In this document: piece by piece, positions 6,357-15,466 of the stretch
Position numbering within the stretch: position 1 is the stretch's first letter
How the letters are laid out: each line of letters opens with the position of its first letter
NCBI GenBank assembly: GCA_947624225.1
Contig: CANQJF010000006.1
Span: 1-61,624 of the forward strand
DNA length: 61,624 bases
Reading direction: 5' to 3'
Origin: an uncultured Clostridia bacterium
GTDB taxonomy: Bacteria; Bacillota; Clostridia; Christensenellales; Borkfalkiaceae
Position numbers and translations under genes: made by a program
The notes under the pieces: model-generated
What the model was told of the DNA's origin: nothing
Databases searched by the model: none
Seen by the model: the letters and a program-made list of their open reading frames with translations, nothing else

Positions 6357-7301
6357 TCAATAAAAAGTGGCCACTTCCTCTTCGGGCGGTTGCGCATATT
6401 CCAGCGCCGACGCTTTGAGGATGGGACCCTCTTGCGAGTAGATATCATGATATCCGAAATCGATGCGAGCGGTCACCGTAACCCAGTCTCTGAGGCGCAA
6501 CGGCAGCACGCTTGCGTGCAGACAGACGAGACCGCTGTATGTGATATCGGCCGCACAGCACGTCATGATGTGCCGCCCGACAACGATTGTCCCATGCGGC
6601 ATGCGCTTATCCATCGCGACCATCCCCTTGAACCGCACCGTCTTGCCGATGTATTTTTGCGTATCCTCAACGAGATCCCGATAGAAGAAAGCAAAATCAC
6701 GGTCTTGGATCTCGACGATGCGGGCGTTGATATCAAAGGGCAGCGGATCGACGATTTCATCATAGACGGCCTGTCCGTTGGTGTATTCATAGACGATCTC
6801 CGGCCTGCGCGTCGCCGCGCGGACCACTTTGTGATATTCTTCCTGAGAATACGCCTCCTTGAAGCGGTTAAAGACGACCATATCGCTGTATTGCAGCTTG
6901 TCAAAGACCAACTGCCGCATGTTTTGGTTGTAACTCAGGAATGTTGCCGCATCAAAGAACGTCATCACCTGCGCAATCAGCCAACCGTCCGGCATCGCCT
7001 CGAAGAATTTATCCAGCGTGAGCATGCCGTTGTATTCCACGACAACTCTTTGGGGACGGTATTTTTTTTGAAGCTTTGTGAGCGTCGAGAGATTGAGCTC
7101 TTCTTGGGAGAGCACCTCGACTTGATAGTTTTTGACGGCAAAGCGGGCGGGATCATACTCCTCCTCGCCCTCCTCCGTGACGAGGAGCAGGGTGCGCTCC
7201 TTTCTGTCGTCAAAGCGGGGATCTTCAAACGTCTCCTGGATAAATTTTGTTTTCCCCGATTCGAGAAATCCGAGGAAGAGAAATACGGGAATTTGTTTCA
7301 T
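6357..7301 (-). CDS. COG0523-type P-loop GTPase with YcgQ-like (DUF1980) C-terminus
   Basis: A 314-residue protein with two parts. The N-terminus is a COG0523/CobW-like P-loop domain (GFLESGKTK at 11-19, Walker A). The C-terminal about 100 residues, with GKTVRFKGMVAMDKRMPHG and the cysteine pair in RHIMTCCAADI near 245-252, resemble the C-terminal domain of YcgQ/TIGR03943 proteins, which usually pair with YcgR-type permeases. It sits 3 bp behind a second COG0523 GTPase. A role in metal delivery is inferred; no permease is adjacent. Confidence 0.78.
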   Translation of the reverse strand: MKQIPVFLFLGFLESGKTKFIQETFEDPRFDDRKERTLLLVTEEGEEEYDPARFAVKNYQVEVLSQEELNLSTLTKLQKKYRPQRVVVEYNGMLTLDKFFEAMPDGWLIAQVMTFFDAATFLSYNQNMRQLVFDKLQYSDMVVFNRFKEAYSQEEYHKVVRAATRRPEIVYEYTNGQAVYDEIVDPLPFDINARIVEIQDRDFAFFYRDLVEDTQKYIGKTVRFKGMVAMDKRMPHGTIVVGRHIMTCCAADITYSGLVCLHASVLPLRLRDWVTVTARIDFGYHDIYSQEGPILKASALEYAQPPEEEVATFY

Positions 7302-7304
7302 CTA

Positions 7305-8339
7305 TTACTCCGCAAAAAGCGCTGCGAGCGCATCTTCCTTTAATTTACAACCGATTACGCAAAGGCGGCCGGTGACGATGGCGCTTCCGGTGCGGACATC
7401 GGCTTCCTCGGGGACATAGTCAAAATGCAGCCAGTAATCTCCACCGTTTACAATGCCCTTTGCGCGCAAGATCTGCCCGTATTCCCCCGTGGAGAGTGCG
7501 GATAAGATGTGTTCGAGCTCTTCCTTGGAATAGACCTTTGCGGTCTCCACGCCCCAACTCGAAAAGACCTCGTCGGCGTGGTGGTGATGATGGTGATGGC
7601 ATTCGCAATCGGGATCATCACACTCCTCCCCATCGTCGTGATGGTGATGATGCTCGTGTTCTTCATCCCCGTCGTCATCATCGTGATGGTGGTGATGATG
7701 CTCGTGCTCCTCTGCCGCCTCATGTGCCAATTTTTCAAGCTCGGCAGCGAGGCTGTCTGTTTTTTGCATCGCGGCGAGAATGTCTTTTCCGTTCAGCGCG
7801 TCCCAATCGGTCGTAACGATCGTGACCGCCGTATGCTCGCGAAGCAGCCCGACCGCTTCCTCCACTTTTCGGGGATCGGACGTGTGCGAAAGGACAATGC
7901 AGCTTGCGTTTTCCACTTGATCGAGGAAGAATTCCCCGAAATTCTTCAAATACATCTTGCATTTTTTTGCATCCACAACGGTACAAAAAGCATTCAGCTT
8001 GCTATCCGGGACATCTGCACGCTGCACGGCCTTGATGACATCGGAGAGCTTTCCGACGCCGGAGGGCTCGATGATGATGCGTTCCGGCGAGAATTTTGCC
8101 GCAACTTCTTTGAGTGCCTTGGAGAAATCGCCGACCAGCGAGCAGCAGATACAGCCGGAATTCATCTCTGTAATTTGGATGCCAGCATCCTGCAAGAATC
8201 CGCCATCCACGCCGATCTCGCCGAATTCGTTCTCGATGAGCACGACTTTCTCGCCCGCATAGGCTTCCTTGATCAGTTTCTTGATGAGCGTCGTCTTTCC
8301 GGCCCCCAAAAAGCCTGAGAAAATGTCGATTTTAATCAT
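7305..8339 (-). CDS. CobW/COG0523 metal-chaperone GTPase, histidine-rich
   Basis: 344 residues. Walker A GFLGAGKTT is at 9-17, the metal-binding GCICC motif at 62-66, and a switch-like EPSGVG near 105. A histidine/aspartate-rich segment with several runs of five to seven His lies at about 205-255, followed by the CobW C-terminal domain. COG0523 proteins hydrolyse GTP to deliver metals such as zinc, cobalt or iron; the His-rich loop suggests zinc, nickel or cobalt storage. AGAGG precedes the ATG. It leads a two-gene operon with the YcgQ-tailed paralogue. No clear Zur box is visible upstream. Confidence 0.9.
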   Translation of the reverse strand: MIKIDIFSGFLGAGKTTLIKKLIKEAYAGEKVVLIENEFGEIGVDGGFLQDAGIQITEMNSGCICCSLVGDFSKALKEVAAKFSPERIIIEPSGVGKLSDVIKAVQRADVPDSKLNAFCTVVDAKKCKMYLKNFGEFFLDQVENASCIVLSHTSDPRKVEEAVGLLREHTAVTIVTTDWDALNGKDILAAMQKTDSLAAELEKLAHEAAEEHEHHHHHHDDDDGDEEHEHHHHHDDGEECDDPDCECHHHHHHHADEVFSSWGVETAKVYSKEELEHILSALSTGEYGQILRAKGIVNGGDYWLHFDYVPEEADVRTGSAIVTGRLCVIGCKLKEDALAALFAE

Positions 8340-8452
8340 GGTAATTGCCTCTCTTCCTTGTATGTCTCTTTATTTTATACCCCGTCTCATTCGCCGCTAA
8401 TCAAAAGCATTCAAAAAAACGCATTTCAACATGTACTTTTGATTGACAGTAT

Positions 8453-8478
8453 ACAGCCCCTCCCGCAGGAGGAGCTGT
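8453..8478. repeat. Isolated palindrome between M29 peptidase and GTPase operon
   Basis: The arms CAGCCCCTCC and GGAGGAGCTG fold into a hairpin without a T tract on either strand. It resembles the CAGCTCCCCT-type unit at 1801-1852 and may be a decayed copy of the same intergenic repeat rather than a terminator. Confidence 0.45.
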
Positions 8479-8495
8479 GACTGAATTTTGAGCGG

Positions 8496-9725
8496 TCAAA
8501 TTGCCCAGTTTCCCTTTTCGAAGATCTTGATACGGTCGCCGAGGCGGGTGACACCGACGATTTCGAGATCTTCGCTTCCAATCATGAAGTCAACGTGGAT
8601 CATGCTGTCGTTGATCCCCTTTGCGCGCAATTCGGGCAGGGAAAGCGACTCGTAGCCGCGCACGCATTCATTGAAGCCCCTGCCGAGCGCCAGGTGGCAA
8701 CTTGCGTTTTCGTCAAAGAGCGTGTTATAGTAGAGGATGCCCTGGTTGTTGATGGGAGAATCGTAGGCAATGAGCGCGCACTCGCCAAGCATGCTTGCGC
8801 CCTCGTCCATGGCGATCATCTTTTCGAGAAGATGCTGATTCTTTTCGGCCTTTACTTCCACGACTTTCCCGCCCGCAAAACGGATCGAGAAGTTCTCGAT
8901 GAGTTCGCCCTGATATGAGAGCGGCTTGGTGGAGTAGACGATCCCCTCTGCCTCTCCCGCCTTGGGAGAGATGAAGATCTCCTCGGAGGGAATGTTGGGG
9001 TTAAAGACATCCCCGCCGATGGTCTGTTCGCTCCCCCCGCAAAAGACGCTGTCCGGGATGAGCCCGACCTTAAAGTCGGTCCCGTTGGAGGATTTGTATT
9101 CGAGCGAGACAAGTTTTAAACGATTGAGATAGTCGCAACGCGCGGAGAGCTCGTCGTTGTGGCGCAGCCAATCCCGCACGGGATCGGCGCCGTCGGCACG
9201 CGATGCGGCCAGGATGCAGTCCCAAAGTTTGTTGACAGCGGTATTTCCGAGTTTGAGATCGGGGAAAACCTTTTTGGCCCACGCCTCGCCCGGAACTGCC
9301 GCAATGCACCACTGGTATTTGTTCTCCATTTCATCGCGGTAAGGCTTTGTCACCTTGGTACGGCTGGACCTCACGGCGGTAAATTTCTCTTGGTCCATCC
9401 CCGCGAGCCCGTCCGGATCGGCGGATTCGAGATAGAGCGTGGCGGGAAGTTCCTTTTTGCGGAGTTCGAGCTTTTCGATCTCCCACTTGTCAAACTTTTC
9501 GAGCCTCTCCTTTGCCTGATACTTATAATGGATGGGCGTCAGGCTCTGGTGCGACCATTCCACCGTGACCTTTCCCGCACCGGCGCGGTAAAGCTCCTCC
9601 ACAACCATCTCCACAAATTCCGGTTGGTCAAGCTCTGTTTGAACGATGACCCACTGTCCGCGCTTTACGTTGACACCCACTTTGGCGAGCAACCTTGCAT
9701 ATTTTTTGAGCTGTGTCTTATTCAT
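8496..9725 (-). CDS. M29-family aminopeptidase
   Basis: 409 residues matching the thermophilic-aminopeptidase (AmpS/PepS, peptidase M29) family: GVNVKRGQWVIVQTELDQPE at the N-terminus, NIPSEEIFISP with a metal-ligand Glu near 245, SCHLALGRGF with His near 345, and MIHVDFMIGS near 380 with the usual His and Asp ligands. These cytoplasmic two-metal exopeptidases remove N-terminal residues from peptides. AAGGAG precedes the ATG. It appears monocistronic. Confidence 0.92.
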   Translation of the reverse strand: MNKTQLKKYARLLAKVGVNVKRGQWVIVQTELDQPEFVEMVVEELYRAGAGKVTVEWSHQSLTPIHYKYQAKERLEKFDKWEIEKLELRKKELPATLYLESADPDGLAGMDQEKFTAVRSSRTKVTKPYRDEMENKYQWCIAAVPGEAWAKKVFPDLKLGNTAVNKLWDCILAASRADGADPVRDWLRHNDELSARCDYLNRLKLVSLEYKSSNGTDFKVGLIPDSVFCGGSEQTIGGDVFNPNIPSEEIFISPKAGEAEGIVYSTKPLSYQGELIENFSIRFAGGKVVEVKAEKNQHLLEKMIAMDEGASMLGECALIAYDSPINNQGILYYNTLFDENASCHLALGRGFNECVRGYESLSLPELRAKGINDSMIHVDFMIGSEDLEIVGVTRLGDRIKIFEKGNWAI

Positions 9726-9753
9726 ACTTTCTCCTTATAATGGTTTTGATATT

Positions 9754-10275
9754 TTATTCAAGGTAAAGGACGACTTTGCCGGAGGCAAGCGTCTTTTGCA
9801 CGTCGATGACGCGCTGGTTGGACGAACCGCGAAATCTCAGGCGGATATCCTTTAATTCCTCCACGAACGGGCCGTCCACGAGGACATCGAGAAGAGAGAT
9901 CAGCCGCCTTGTGACCTCACAGTTTGCCTGTGGTTCCCGAAGCGCGCCGTCCTCGAAAGTATAGCCCGTATAGCACCAGATATCCTTGTCGGGAAAGGCC
10001 GCCCGAAATTTTTCGACAAGGGGAAGAATGCCTCGCTGGTTTGACGGCTCAAACGGGTCGCCGCCGAGCAGGGAAAGCCCGCGGATATAATCAGGCGCAA
10101 GCGCCTCGAATACCTCCCGTTCCAGGGCTTCATCAAACTTTCTGCCGTAAGAAAAATCCCACGCCACGCGGTTGAAACAGTTTTTACAGTGCCTTGTACA
10201 ACCCGAAACGAAGAGGGATACCCGAACTCCCTCTCCGTTTGCGATGTCTGTCTTTTTGATCTCGGCAATATTCAT
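9754..10275 (-). CDS. nrdG: Anaerobic ribonucleotide reductase activating protein
   Basis: 173 residues. The radical-SAM motif CxxxCxxC is C26-TRH-C30-KN-C33, the NrdG form, and a GGDPFEPSNQ region follows. NrdG uses a 4Fe-4S cluster and SAM to generate the glycyl radical on NrdD. The gene lies 29 bp downstream of nrdD on the same strand, as expected for the operon. Confidence 0.95.
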   Translation of the reverse strand: MNIAEIKKTDIANGEGVRVSLFVSGCTRHCKNCFNRVAWDFSYGRKFDEALEREVFEALAPDYIRGLSLLGGDPFEPSNQRGILPLVEKFRAAFPDKDIWCYTGYTFEDGALREPQANCEVTRRLISLLDVLVDGPFVEELKDIRLRFRGSSNQRVIDVQKTLASGKVVLYLE

Positions 10276-10304
10276 GGAAAAAACTTGACGGTATCCTTTG
10301 GACC

Positions 10305-12479
10305 TTACAAATGCAGAACGCGATCACGGATCTCTTGCGTGCGGCCCTGGTTCCAATATTGCGTTCCGATGTAACCGCAAGTGCGGCGTGCGACGTTCAT
10401 CTTGCTCTGGTCACGGTTATGGCAATGCGGGCATTCCCACAACAGCTTCCCGTCCTCCTCGACGATGGCGATCTCCCCGTCATAGCCGCAAACCTGGCAA
10501 TAGTCGCTCTTGGTGTTGAGCTCGGCATACATGATATTGTCGTAAATATACTGCATGACGGCGAGGACGGCGGGGATATTCCCCTGCATGTTGGGGACCT
10601 CCACATAGGAGATAGCTCCGCCGGGCGACAGCTGCTGGAATTCGCTCTCGAATTTGAGTTTGGTGAATGCGTCGATGGGCTCGGAGACGTGCACGTGATA
10701 GCTGTTGGTGATATAATTTTTATCCGTTACGCCTTCGATGATCCCAAACCGCTTCTGCAAGCACTTTGCAAACTTATACGTCGTGCTTTCAAGCGGCGTG
10801 CCATAGAGCGAGAAATCGATATTGTGCTCCTGTTTCCACTTCTTGCACATGTCGTTCATGTGCTGCATCACGGAGAGCGCAAAGGGCTTTGCCTGTGCGT
10901 CGGTATGCGATTTTCCCGTCATGTATTTGGTGCACTCATAGAGGCCGGCATATCCGAGAGAGATCGTGGAATAGCCGCCATAGAGGAGTTTGTCGATGGT
11001 CTCCCCTTTCTTCAAGCGGGCAAGCGCACCGTATTGCCAAAGGATGGGCGCGGCGTCCGAAAGCGTCCCCTTTAATCTCTTATGCCGCTCCATGAGCGCG
11101 CGGTGGCACAGTTCGAGACGCTCGTCGAAGATCTTCCAAAACGCCTCCATATCCCCGTGCGAGGAGAGCGCAACGTCGACCAAATTGATGGTTACGACGC
11201 CTTGATTGAACCGCCCGTAATATTTTGGTTTACCGTTTTCATCCACATAGGGCGTCAGGAAACTGCGGCATCCCATGCAGGTGTAGCAATGCCCCTTCCC
11301 GTTCTTATCGACTTTAAATTCCAGCATTTTCTTCTCGGAAATATAGTCGGGGACCATGCGTTTGGCCGTGCAGCGGGCAGAGAGCTCCGTGAGGTACCAA
11401 TAGCGGCTTCCCTCGCGGATATTGTCCTCTTCGAGCACATAGATGAGTTTGGGGAAAGCGGGAGTCACCCATACGCCGGCTTCGTTCTTGACGCCCTGGA
11501 TGCGCTGGTTGAGCGTCTCCTCGATGATCATGGCGAGGTCGTCGCGCTCGCGTTCGTTGCGCGCCTCTCCGAGATACATAAAGACGGTCACAAAGGGCGC
11601 TTGTCCGTTGGTCGTAAGCAGTGTCACGACCTGATATTGGATGGTCTGGATGCCCTTTTTGATCTCGTCGCGAAGGCGCTTTTCCGCAATGCGCGCAATG
11701 TGCTCCTCATCGCTGATGCCCACCTGCGAGAGCTCTTCCGCAACTTCGCTGCGGATCTTCTGGCGGCTGATATCTACAAAGGGAGCAAGGTGCGTGAGCG
11801 AAATGCTCTGTCCGCCGTATTGGTTGGAGGCAACTTGGGCAATGATTTGCGTTGCAATGTTGCAGGCCGTGGAAAACGAGTGCGGTTTTTCGATGAAAGT
11901 ACCGGAGATGACCGTCCCGTTCTGCAACATATCTTCGAGATTGACGAGGTCGCAATTGTGCATGTGCTGGGCAAAATAGTCGGCATCGTGAAAATGAATG
12001 ATCCCCTCGTCGTGCGCCTCCACGATATCGTGCGGTAAGAGCACGCGGCGCGTCAGATCTTTGGAGACCTCGCCCGCCATATAATCGCGCTGCACCGAGT
12101 TTACGGTGGGATTCTTGTTGGAATTCTCCTGTTTCACTTCCTCATTGTTGCATTCGATGAGGGTGAGGATCTGCGCATCCGTTGTGTTGGATTGGCGCAC
12201 GAGGGCGCGCGTATAGCGGTAAGTAATATATTTACGCGCCACGACAAACGCCTTTTGGTCCATGAGCTGATTCTCGACAAAATCCTGGATCTCCTCGACA
12301 CTGACGGCACGTTTCAGATCCCCCGCAAGGGCCGAAACTTTCTCGGCAATGTCCACGATCTGCTCATCGGTCAAGCGATTGCTGCTCTCGGTGACCTCAT
12401 CGTTTGCCTTTTTGATTGCGTTTATGATCTTTTCGATGTCGAATGCAACTTCGGCACCGTTTCTTTTAATTATTTTCAT
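10305..12479 (-). CDS. nrdD: Anaerobic ribonucleoside-triphosphate reductase
   Basis: 724 residues. An N-terminal ATP-cone (IKRNGAEVAFDIEKI) provides allosteric control, then the ten-stranded catalytic barrel follows, then a C-terminal zinc site (CQVCGYDG and CPHCHNR) and the glycyl-radical motif RTCGYIG with the radical Gly near 702. It makes dNTPs under anoxia and needs NrdG, encoded directly downstream. GGAG precedes the ATG. Upstream are a consensus promoter and two NrdR-like boxes. No NrdAB or NrdJ is present in the window. Confidence 0.97.
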   Translation of the reverse strand: MKIIKRNGAEVAFDIEKIINAIKKANDEVTESSNRLTDEQIVDIAEKVSALAGDLKRAVSVEEIQDFVENQLMDQKAFVVARKYITYRYTRALVRQSNTTDAQILTLIECNNEEVKQENSNKNPTVNSVQRDYMAGEVSKDLTRRVLLPHDIVEAHDEGIIHFHDADYFAQHMHNCDLVNLEDMLQNGTVISGTFIEKPHSFSTACNIATQIIAQVASNQYGGQSISLTHLAPFVDISRQKIRSEVAEELSQVGISDEEHIARIAEKRLRDEIKKGIQTIQYQVVTLLTTNGQAPFVTVFMYLGEARNERERDDLAMIIEETLNQRIQGVKNEAGVWVTPAFPKLIYVLEEDNIREGSRYWYLTELSARCTAKRMVPDYISEKKMLEFKVDKNGKGHCYTCMGCRSFLTPYVDENGKPKYYGRFNQGVVTINLVDVALSSHGDMEAFWKIFDERLELCHRALMERHKRLKGTLSDAAPILWQYGALARLKKGETIDKLLYGGYSTISLGYAGLYECTKYMTGKSHTDAQAKPFALSVMQHMNDMCKKWKQEHNIDFSLYGTPLESTTYKFAKCLQKRFGIIEGVTDKNYITNSYHVHVSEPIDAFTKLKFESEFQQLSPGGAISYVEVPNMQGNIPAVLAVMQYIYDNIMYAELNTKSDYCQVCGYDGEIAIVEEDGKLLWECPHCHNRDQSKMNVARRTCGYIGTQYWNQGRTQEIRDRVLHL

Positions 12480-12585
12480 GGCGGCTCCGTTGACTTCCTA
12501 TGTATATTTTCCATTCCCGCCCAACATTCGCAACTGAAAGCGACTGGATGAGAAAGAGCGCTCCCTCAAAAGAGGGAACACTCTT

Positions 12586-12614
12586 ATTATACAACAACGG
12601 TTTGAAGATGTCAA
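12586..12614 (-). promoter_or_regulatory. Consensus promoter of nrdDG
   Basis: On the minus strand TTGACA (12614-12609), a 17-nt spacer and TATAAT (12591-12586). Transcripts would have a leader of about 100 nt containing a small hairpin (TCCCTC/GAGGGA, about 12561-12579). Confidence 0.85.
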
Positions 12615-12621
12615 GGGTTCG

Positions 12622-12668
12622 GCACTATATTTTGGAAATAATTTTTTGCCGACCACTATATCTTGTGG
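12622..12668 (-). promoter_or_regulatory. Tandem NrdR-box-like operators upstream of nrdD
   Basis: Two 16-bp boxes share ATATAGTG: CCACAAGATATAGTGG (12668-12653, near-palindromic) and TTCCAAAATATAGTGC (12637-12622). They are separated by 15 bp, so 31 bp centre to centre, about three helical turns. NrdR, the ATP-cone repressor of ribonucleotide reductase genes, binds paired boxes with this spacing. The inner box ends 7 bp from the -35 element. Confidence 0.8.
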
Positions 12669-12726
12669 TTTCAGAAAAATGCGTTTTTAAAGCGTGAAAC
12701 AAGAGCGCACTTCGTTACACGGCATT

Positions 12727-13395
12727 TTAAACGAGCCGTACGCCATTGATATCGAGCGAAAAACGGCAATTGAGAAATTCTGCGGCCTTTCGGCACATCT
12801 GCATGCGGGTGAAATAGATCTCGAAATAATCCATCACGGGGCAGAGCATGGTGTCGATCTCGATGTTGAGCGCGATCACGGTCCCCTCCCGCTCCACAGT
12901 GACATAGGAGCGCTCAGCGGCCAAATTGACCCGATCGTGAATGTTGGCACGGAAAGCGTTGGGAACATTTTTCTTGACGCGGCTCTTGTGCACATCGGCT
13001 TTATCGGCGATGATGAGCGCGCTGGAAATATCGGAGACGGGCGTTCCGTACTTCTCGTCGTGGTTCCCGATGGCCATCATGATCTCGGCGGCATGCTTAT
13101 AATCCATCCCCATCCGTTTTAAGATGTCATAGGCAAGGATGGCGCCGCTCTGCGCATGGTCGGAGCGGTTGACGGAATTTCCGATGTCGTGCAAGAAACC
13201 TGCGATTTCGGCGAGGCGGATGCGCTCCTCCGGGTAGGACAATCCGCGCAAGATATCCCCCGCCCATTTGCTGACGATGCTTGAGTGCCGGCGGGAATGC
13301 TCTGTGTACCCGAGCGCTTCGATTTGGCTCTCGGCCATTGCCATAATGGCCTGCACCTCTTCATCTGCTTTAACTTGTGATAATTCGGGAATCAT
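12727..13395 (-). CDS. HD-domain phosphohydrolase
   Basis: 222 residues with the HD superfamily pattern: H-x-n in TEHSRRHSSIV near 31-41, GFLHDIGN near 66-73, MMAIGNHDEK near 106-115 and a later IADKADV, all expected metal ligands. Such proteins hydrolyse phosphate esters of nucleotides, often signalling nucleotides; the substrate here is unknown. It follows the PfkB-type gene with a 1-bp gap, at the downstream end of the pfkA cluster. Confidence 0.85.
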   Translation of the reverse strand: MIPELSQVKADEEVQAIMAMAESQIEALGYTEHSRRHSSIVSKWAGDILRGLSYPEERIRLAEIAGFLHDIGNSVNRSDHAQSGAILAYDILKRMGMDYKHAAEIMMAIGNHDEKYGTPVSDISSALIIADKADVHKSRVKKNVPNAFRANIHDRVNLAAERSYVTVEREGTVIALNIEIDTMLCPVMDYFEIYFTRMQMCRKAAEFLNCRFSLDINGVRLV

Positions 13396-13396
13396 A

Positions 13397-14320
13397 TCAG
13401 AACTCCGTAACGGTCAAATTTGCATAGACCTCTTCATACTTCGCCTTGGTGAAAGAGATGGTGCCGAACGTCGTGACGGTTGCGGTCCCGGCCGCAACGC
13501 CCGCGCGAAGGATCTCGGGCAAATCTGCTCCCTCCTGCATCTTTACAGCAACGGCGGCGACCATTCCGTCTCCGGCGCCCACCGTGGAGTTGATGGCGAC
13601 ATTGATGCTCTTGCAGTAATAATTCTTGGTGCCGTTGGTGATGATCGCTCCGTCCTTGCCGAGCGAAAGAAGCACGCATTTCGCGCCCCTGTCGAGGAGT
13701 TCTCTGCATCCCATCAGCATATCGTCCCGCGTTTTGAGCTCGCGGCCGAGCGTCTCCTCCAATTCTTCGAGGTTGGGCTTTACGAGGTCGATCCCCGCTT
13801 CGAGCGCCGCAAACAGCTTTGCGCCCTCCGTATCGGCAATGCGCAACGACCTTTGGTCCACTGCGCGGAAGATCTCCCGGTAGTAACTTGCATCCACGCC
13901 CCGCGGCAACCCGCCGGAGATCACGGTCACATCCGAACGGGAGGAAAAACCGCGGATCATCTGCATGAGTTCCACGAGTTTATCCGCTCCTACCTGCCCG
14001 CCGACATCGTTGATCTCGGTGAGCATGGAACGCTTGTCGATGCACTTGTAATTTTCACGCACTCTGCCGCTGTTCCAGACAAAGGAGAACGGGACTCCCT
14101 CCTTGTCGAGCGCGCTCTCGAACATGGCTCCGTTTTCGTTGTACATAAATCCCGTCGCCTGTGCTTCCGCGCCCAGCCTTGCAACGCCGATGGCGACATT
14201 GATGGCTTTCCCCGTGAAAGAGAGCGTTTTGCTCTTGACGACGTTCACTTTGCCGACATTGAGCGAATCGAGCTCGATGGTGACATCGACGCTCGGGCTC
14301 ATGCAGACCGTTAAAATCAT
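13397..14320 (-). CDS. 1-phosphofructokinase-type (PfkB family) sugar kinase
   Basis: 307 residues in the ribokinase/PfkB fold. The catalytic C-terminal signature STVGAGDGMVAAV near 243-254 is intact, with an ISGGLPRGV segment as in FruK/LacC. The N-terminal glycine motif reads TGKAINVAIGVARLG, with Ala where FruK normally has GKGINVA. The likely reaction is ATP-dependent phosphorylation of fructose-1-phosphate or tagatose-6-phosphate. No PTS fructose genes are nearby; it lies downstream of pfkA. Confidence 0.82.
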   Translation of the reverse strand: MILTVCMSPSVDVTIELDSLNVGKVNVVKSKTLSFTGKAINVAIGVARLGAEAQATGFMYNENGAMFESALDKEGVPFSFVWNSGRVRENYKCIDKRSMLTEINDVGGQVGADKLVELMQMIRGFSSRSDVTVISGGLPRGVDASYYREIFRAVDQRSLRIADTEGAKLFAALEAGIDLVKPNLEELEETLGRELKTRDDMLMGCRELLDRGAKCVLLSLGKDGAIITNGTKNYYCKSINVAINSTVGAGDGMVAAVAVKMQEGADLPEILRAGVAAGTATVTTFGTISFTKAKYEEVYANLTVTEF

Positions 14321-14415
14321 AGTTTCCCCCTTCCGCGCTTTTCATGCGCGGTTTCGGGAGGCGTCCCCTCCCGCCTATCCCGCCGCATCCGTGTCGGAAC
14401 TCACGGCAGTCAAAT

Positions 14416-15378
14416 TTACATGGAGATCATCTGCAACGTCTCATACAGTTCATAGTTGAACTTCTTCTTCATGGAGACAGCTTCGATGATGTCCATATCG
14501 ATGATCTCATTCTTGTGGATGCCCACGACGCGGTTGCCGATTCCGTCCTTTAAGAGGCGGACAGCCTTGTTGCCGAATTGGGCCGCAAGCATTCTGTCTG
14601 CCATGGAGGGTGACCCGCCGCGCTGGATGTGCCCGATGTTGGTTGCGCGCACCGAATAAGTGGTCACCTCCTGCAACTGCTTTGCAAAGGCCTCCGCGCT
14701 CGTTGCGCCCTCCGCGACGACGATGATGTTGGAGTGCTTTCCGTTTGCACGGGAGCGATTGATCCGCATCACAATGTCATCCATATCGTATGAGATCTCC
14801 GGCACAACGATGATCTCGGCGCCGGATGCAATGCCTGCATACAGGGCAATGTCACCGCAATGACGCCCCATGACCTCCACGACGGAGATGCGCTCGTGCG
14901 AATTCATCGTGTCGCGCAATTTGTTGATGACATCGAGGCAGGTATTGACGGCCGTATCGAATCCCAACGTGTAGTCGGTGTATTCGAGGTCGTTGTCGAT
15001 GGTGCCGGGAATGCCGATCGTGGGAATGCCGAAATCCTCGGTGAGGCATTTGGCTCCCCGGAAAGAACCGTCGCCGCCGATCACGACAAGACCCTCGATC
15101 CCGCGCCGTTCCAGCGTCTCGACAGCCCTCTTTTGGCCGTCTTTCGTGAGCATTTCAAGACAGCGCGCCGTGCGGAGCTTGGTCCCTCCGCGCTGGACGA
15201 TGTCCGAAACGCTTCGCATTTCCATGGGCATCATCATATCGTCGATGAGCCCTGCATAGCCGCGTTCGATGCCGTAAACCTCCATCCCGTAATAGATCGC
15301 CGTTCTGACGACCGCACGGATGGCGGCATTCATGCCGGGAGCGTCGCCGCCGCTCGTTAGCAAGCCGATTCTTTTCAT
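14416..15378 (-). CDS. pfkA: ATP-dependent 6-phosphofructokinase
   Basis: 320 residues, the usual bacterial length. Seen are LTSGGDAPGMNAAIR at 7-21, GGDGSFRGA near 102, PGTIDND near 125 with the catalytic Asp, and EVMGRHCGDIA. It phosphorylates fructose-6-phosphate in glycolysis. CGGAGG precedes the ATG. It follows dnaE, a gene order seen in many Clostridia. Confidence 0.97.
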   Translation of the reverse strand: MKRIGLLTSGGDAPGMNAAIRAVVRTAIYYGMEVYGIERGYAGLIDDMMMPMEMRSVSDIVQRGGTKLRTARCLEMLTKDGQKRAVETLERRGIEGLVVIGGDGSFRGAKCLTEDFGIPTIGIPGTIDNDLEYTDYTLGFDTAVNTCLDVINKLRDTMNSHERISVVEVMGRHCGDIALYAGIASGAEIIVVPEISYDMDDIVMRINRSRANGKHSNIIVVAEGATSAEAFAKQLQEVTTYSVRATNIGHIQRGGSPSMADRMLAAQFGNKAVRLLKDGIGNRVVGIHKNEIIDMDIIEAVSMKKKFNYELYETLQMISM

Positions 15379-15466
15379 AAAAACCTCCGTACCCCCTGAT
15401 CGTAACTATTATAGCAGATATTTCCGCAATTGAAAAGAGGGTTTTGTGATTTTTTTATTTTTTTTC

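Noticed and set aside
7570-7720. Repeated CATGATGGTG-like stretches suggesting a CRISPR or minisatellite
   Set aside because: They are histidine and aspartate codons of the His-rich loop in the COG0523 GTPase, irregular in period.
8360-8410. Zur box upstream of the COG0523 operon
   Set aside because: No palindrome resembling the known Zur operators was found in the interval.
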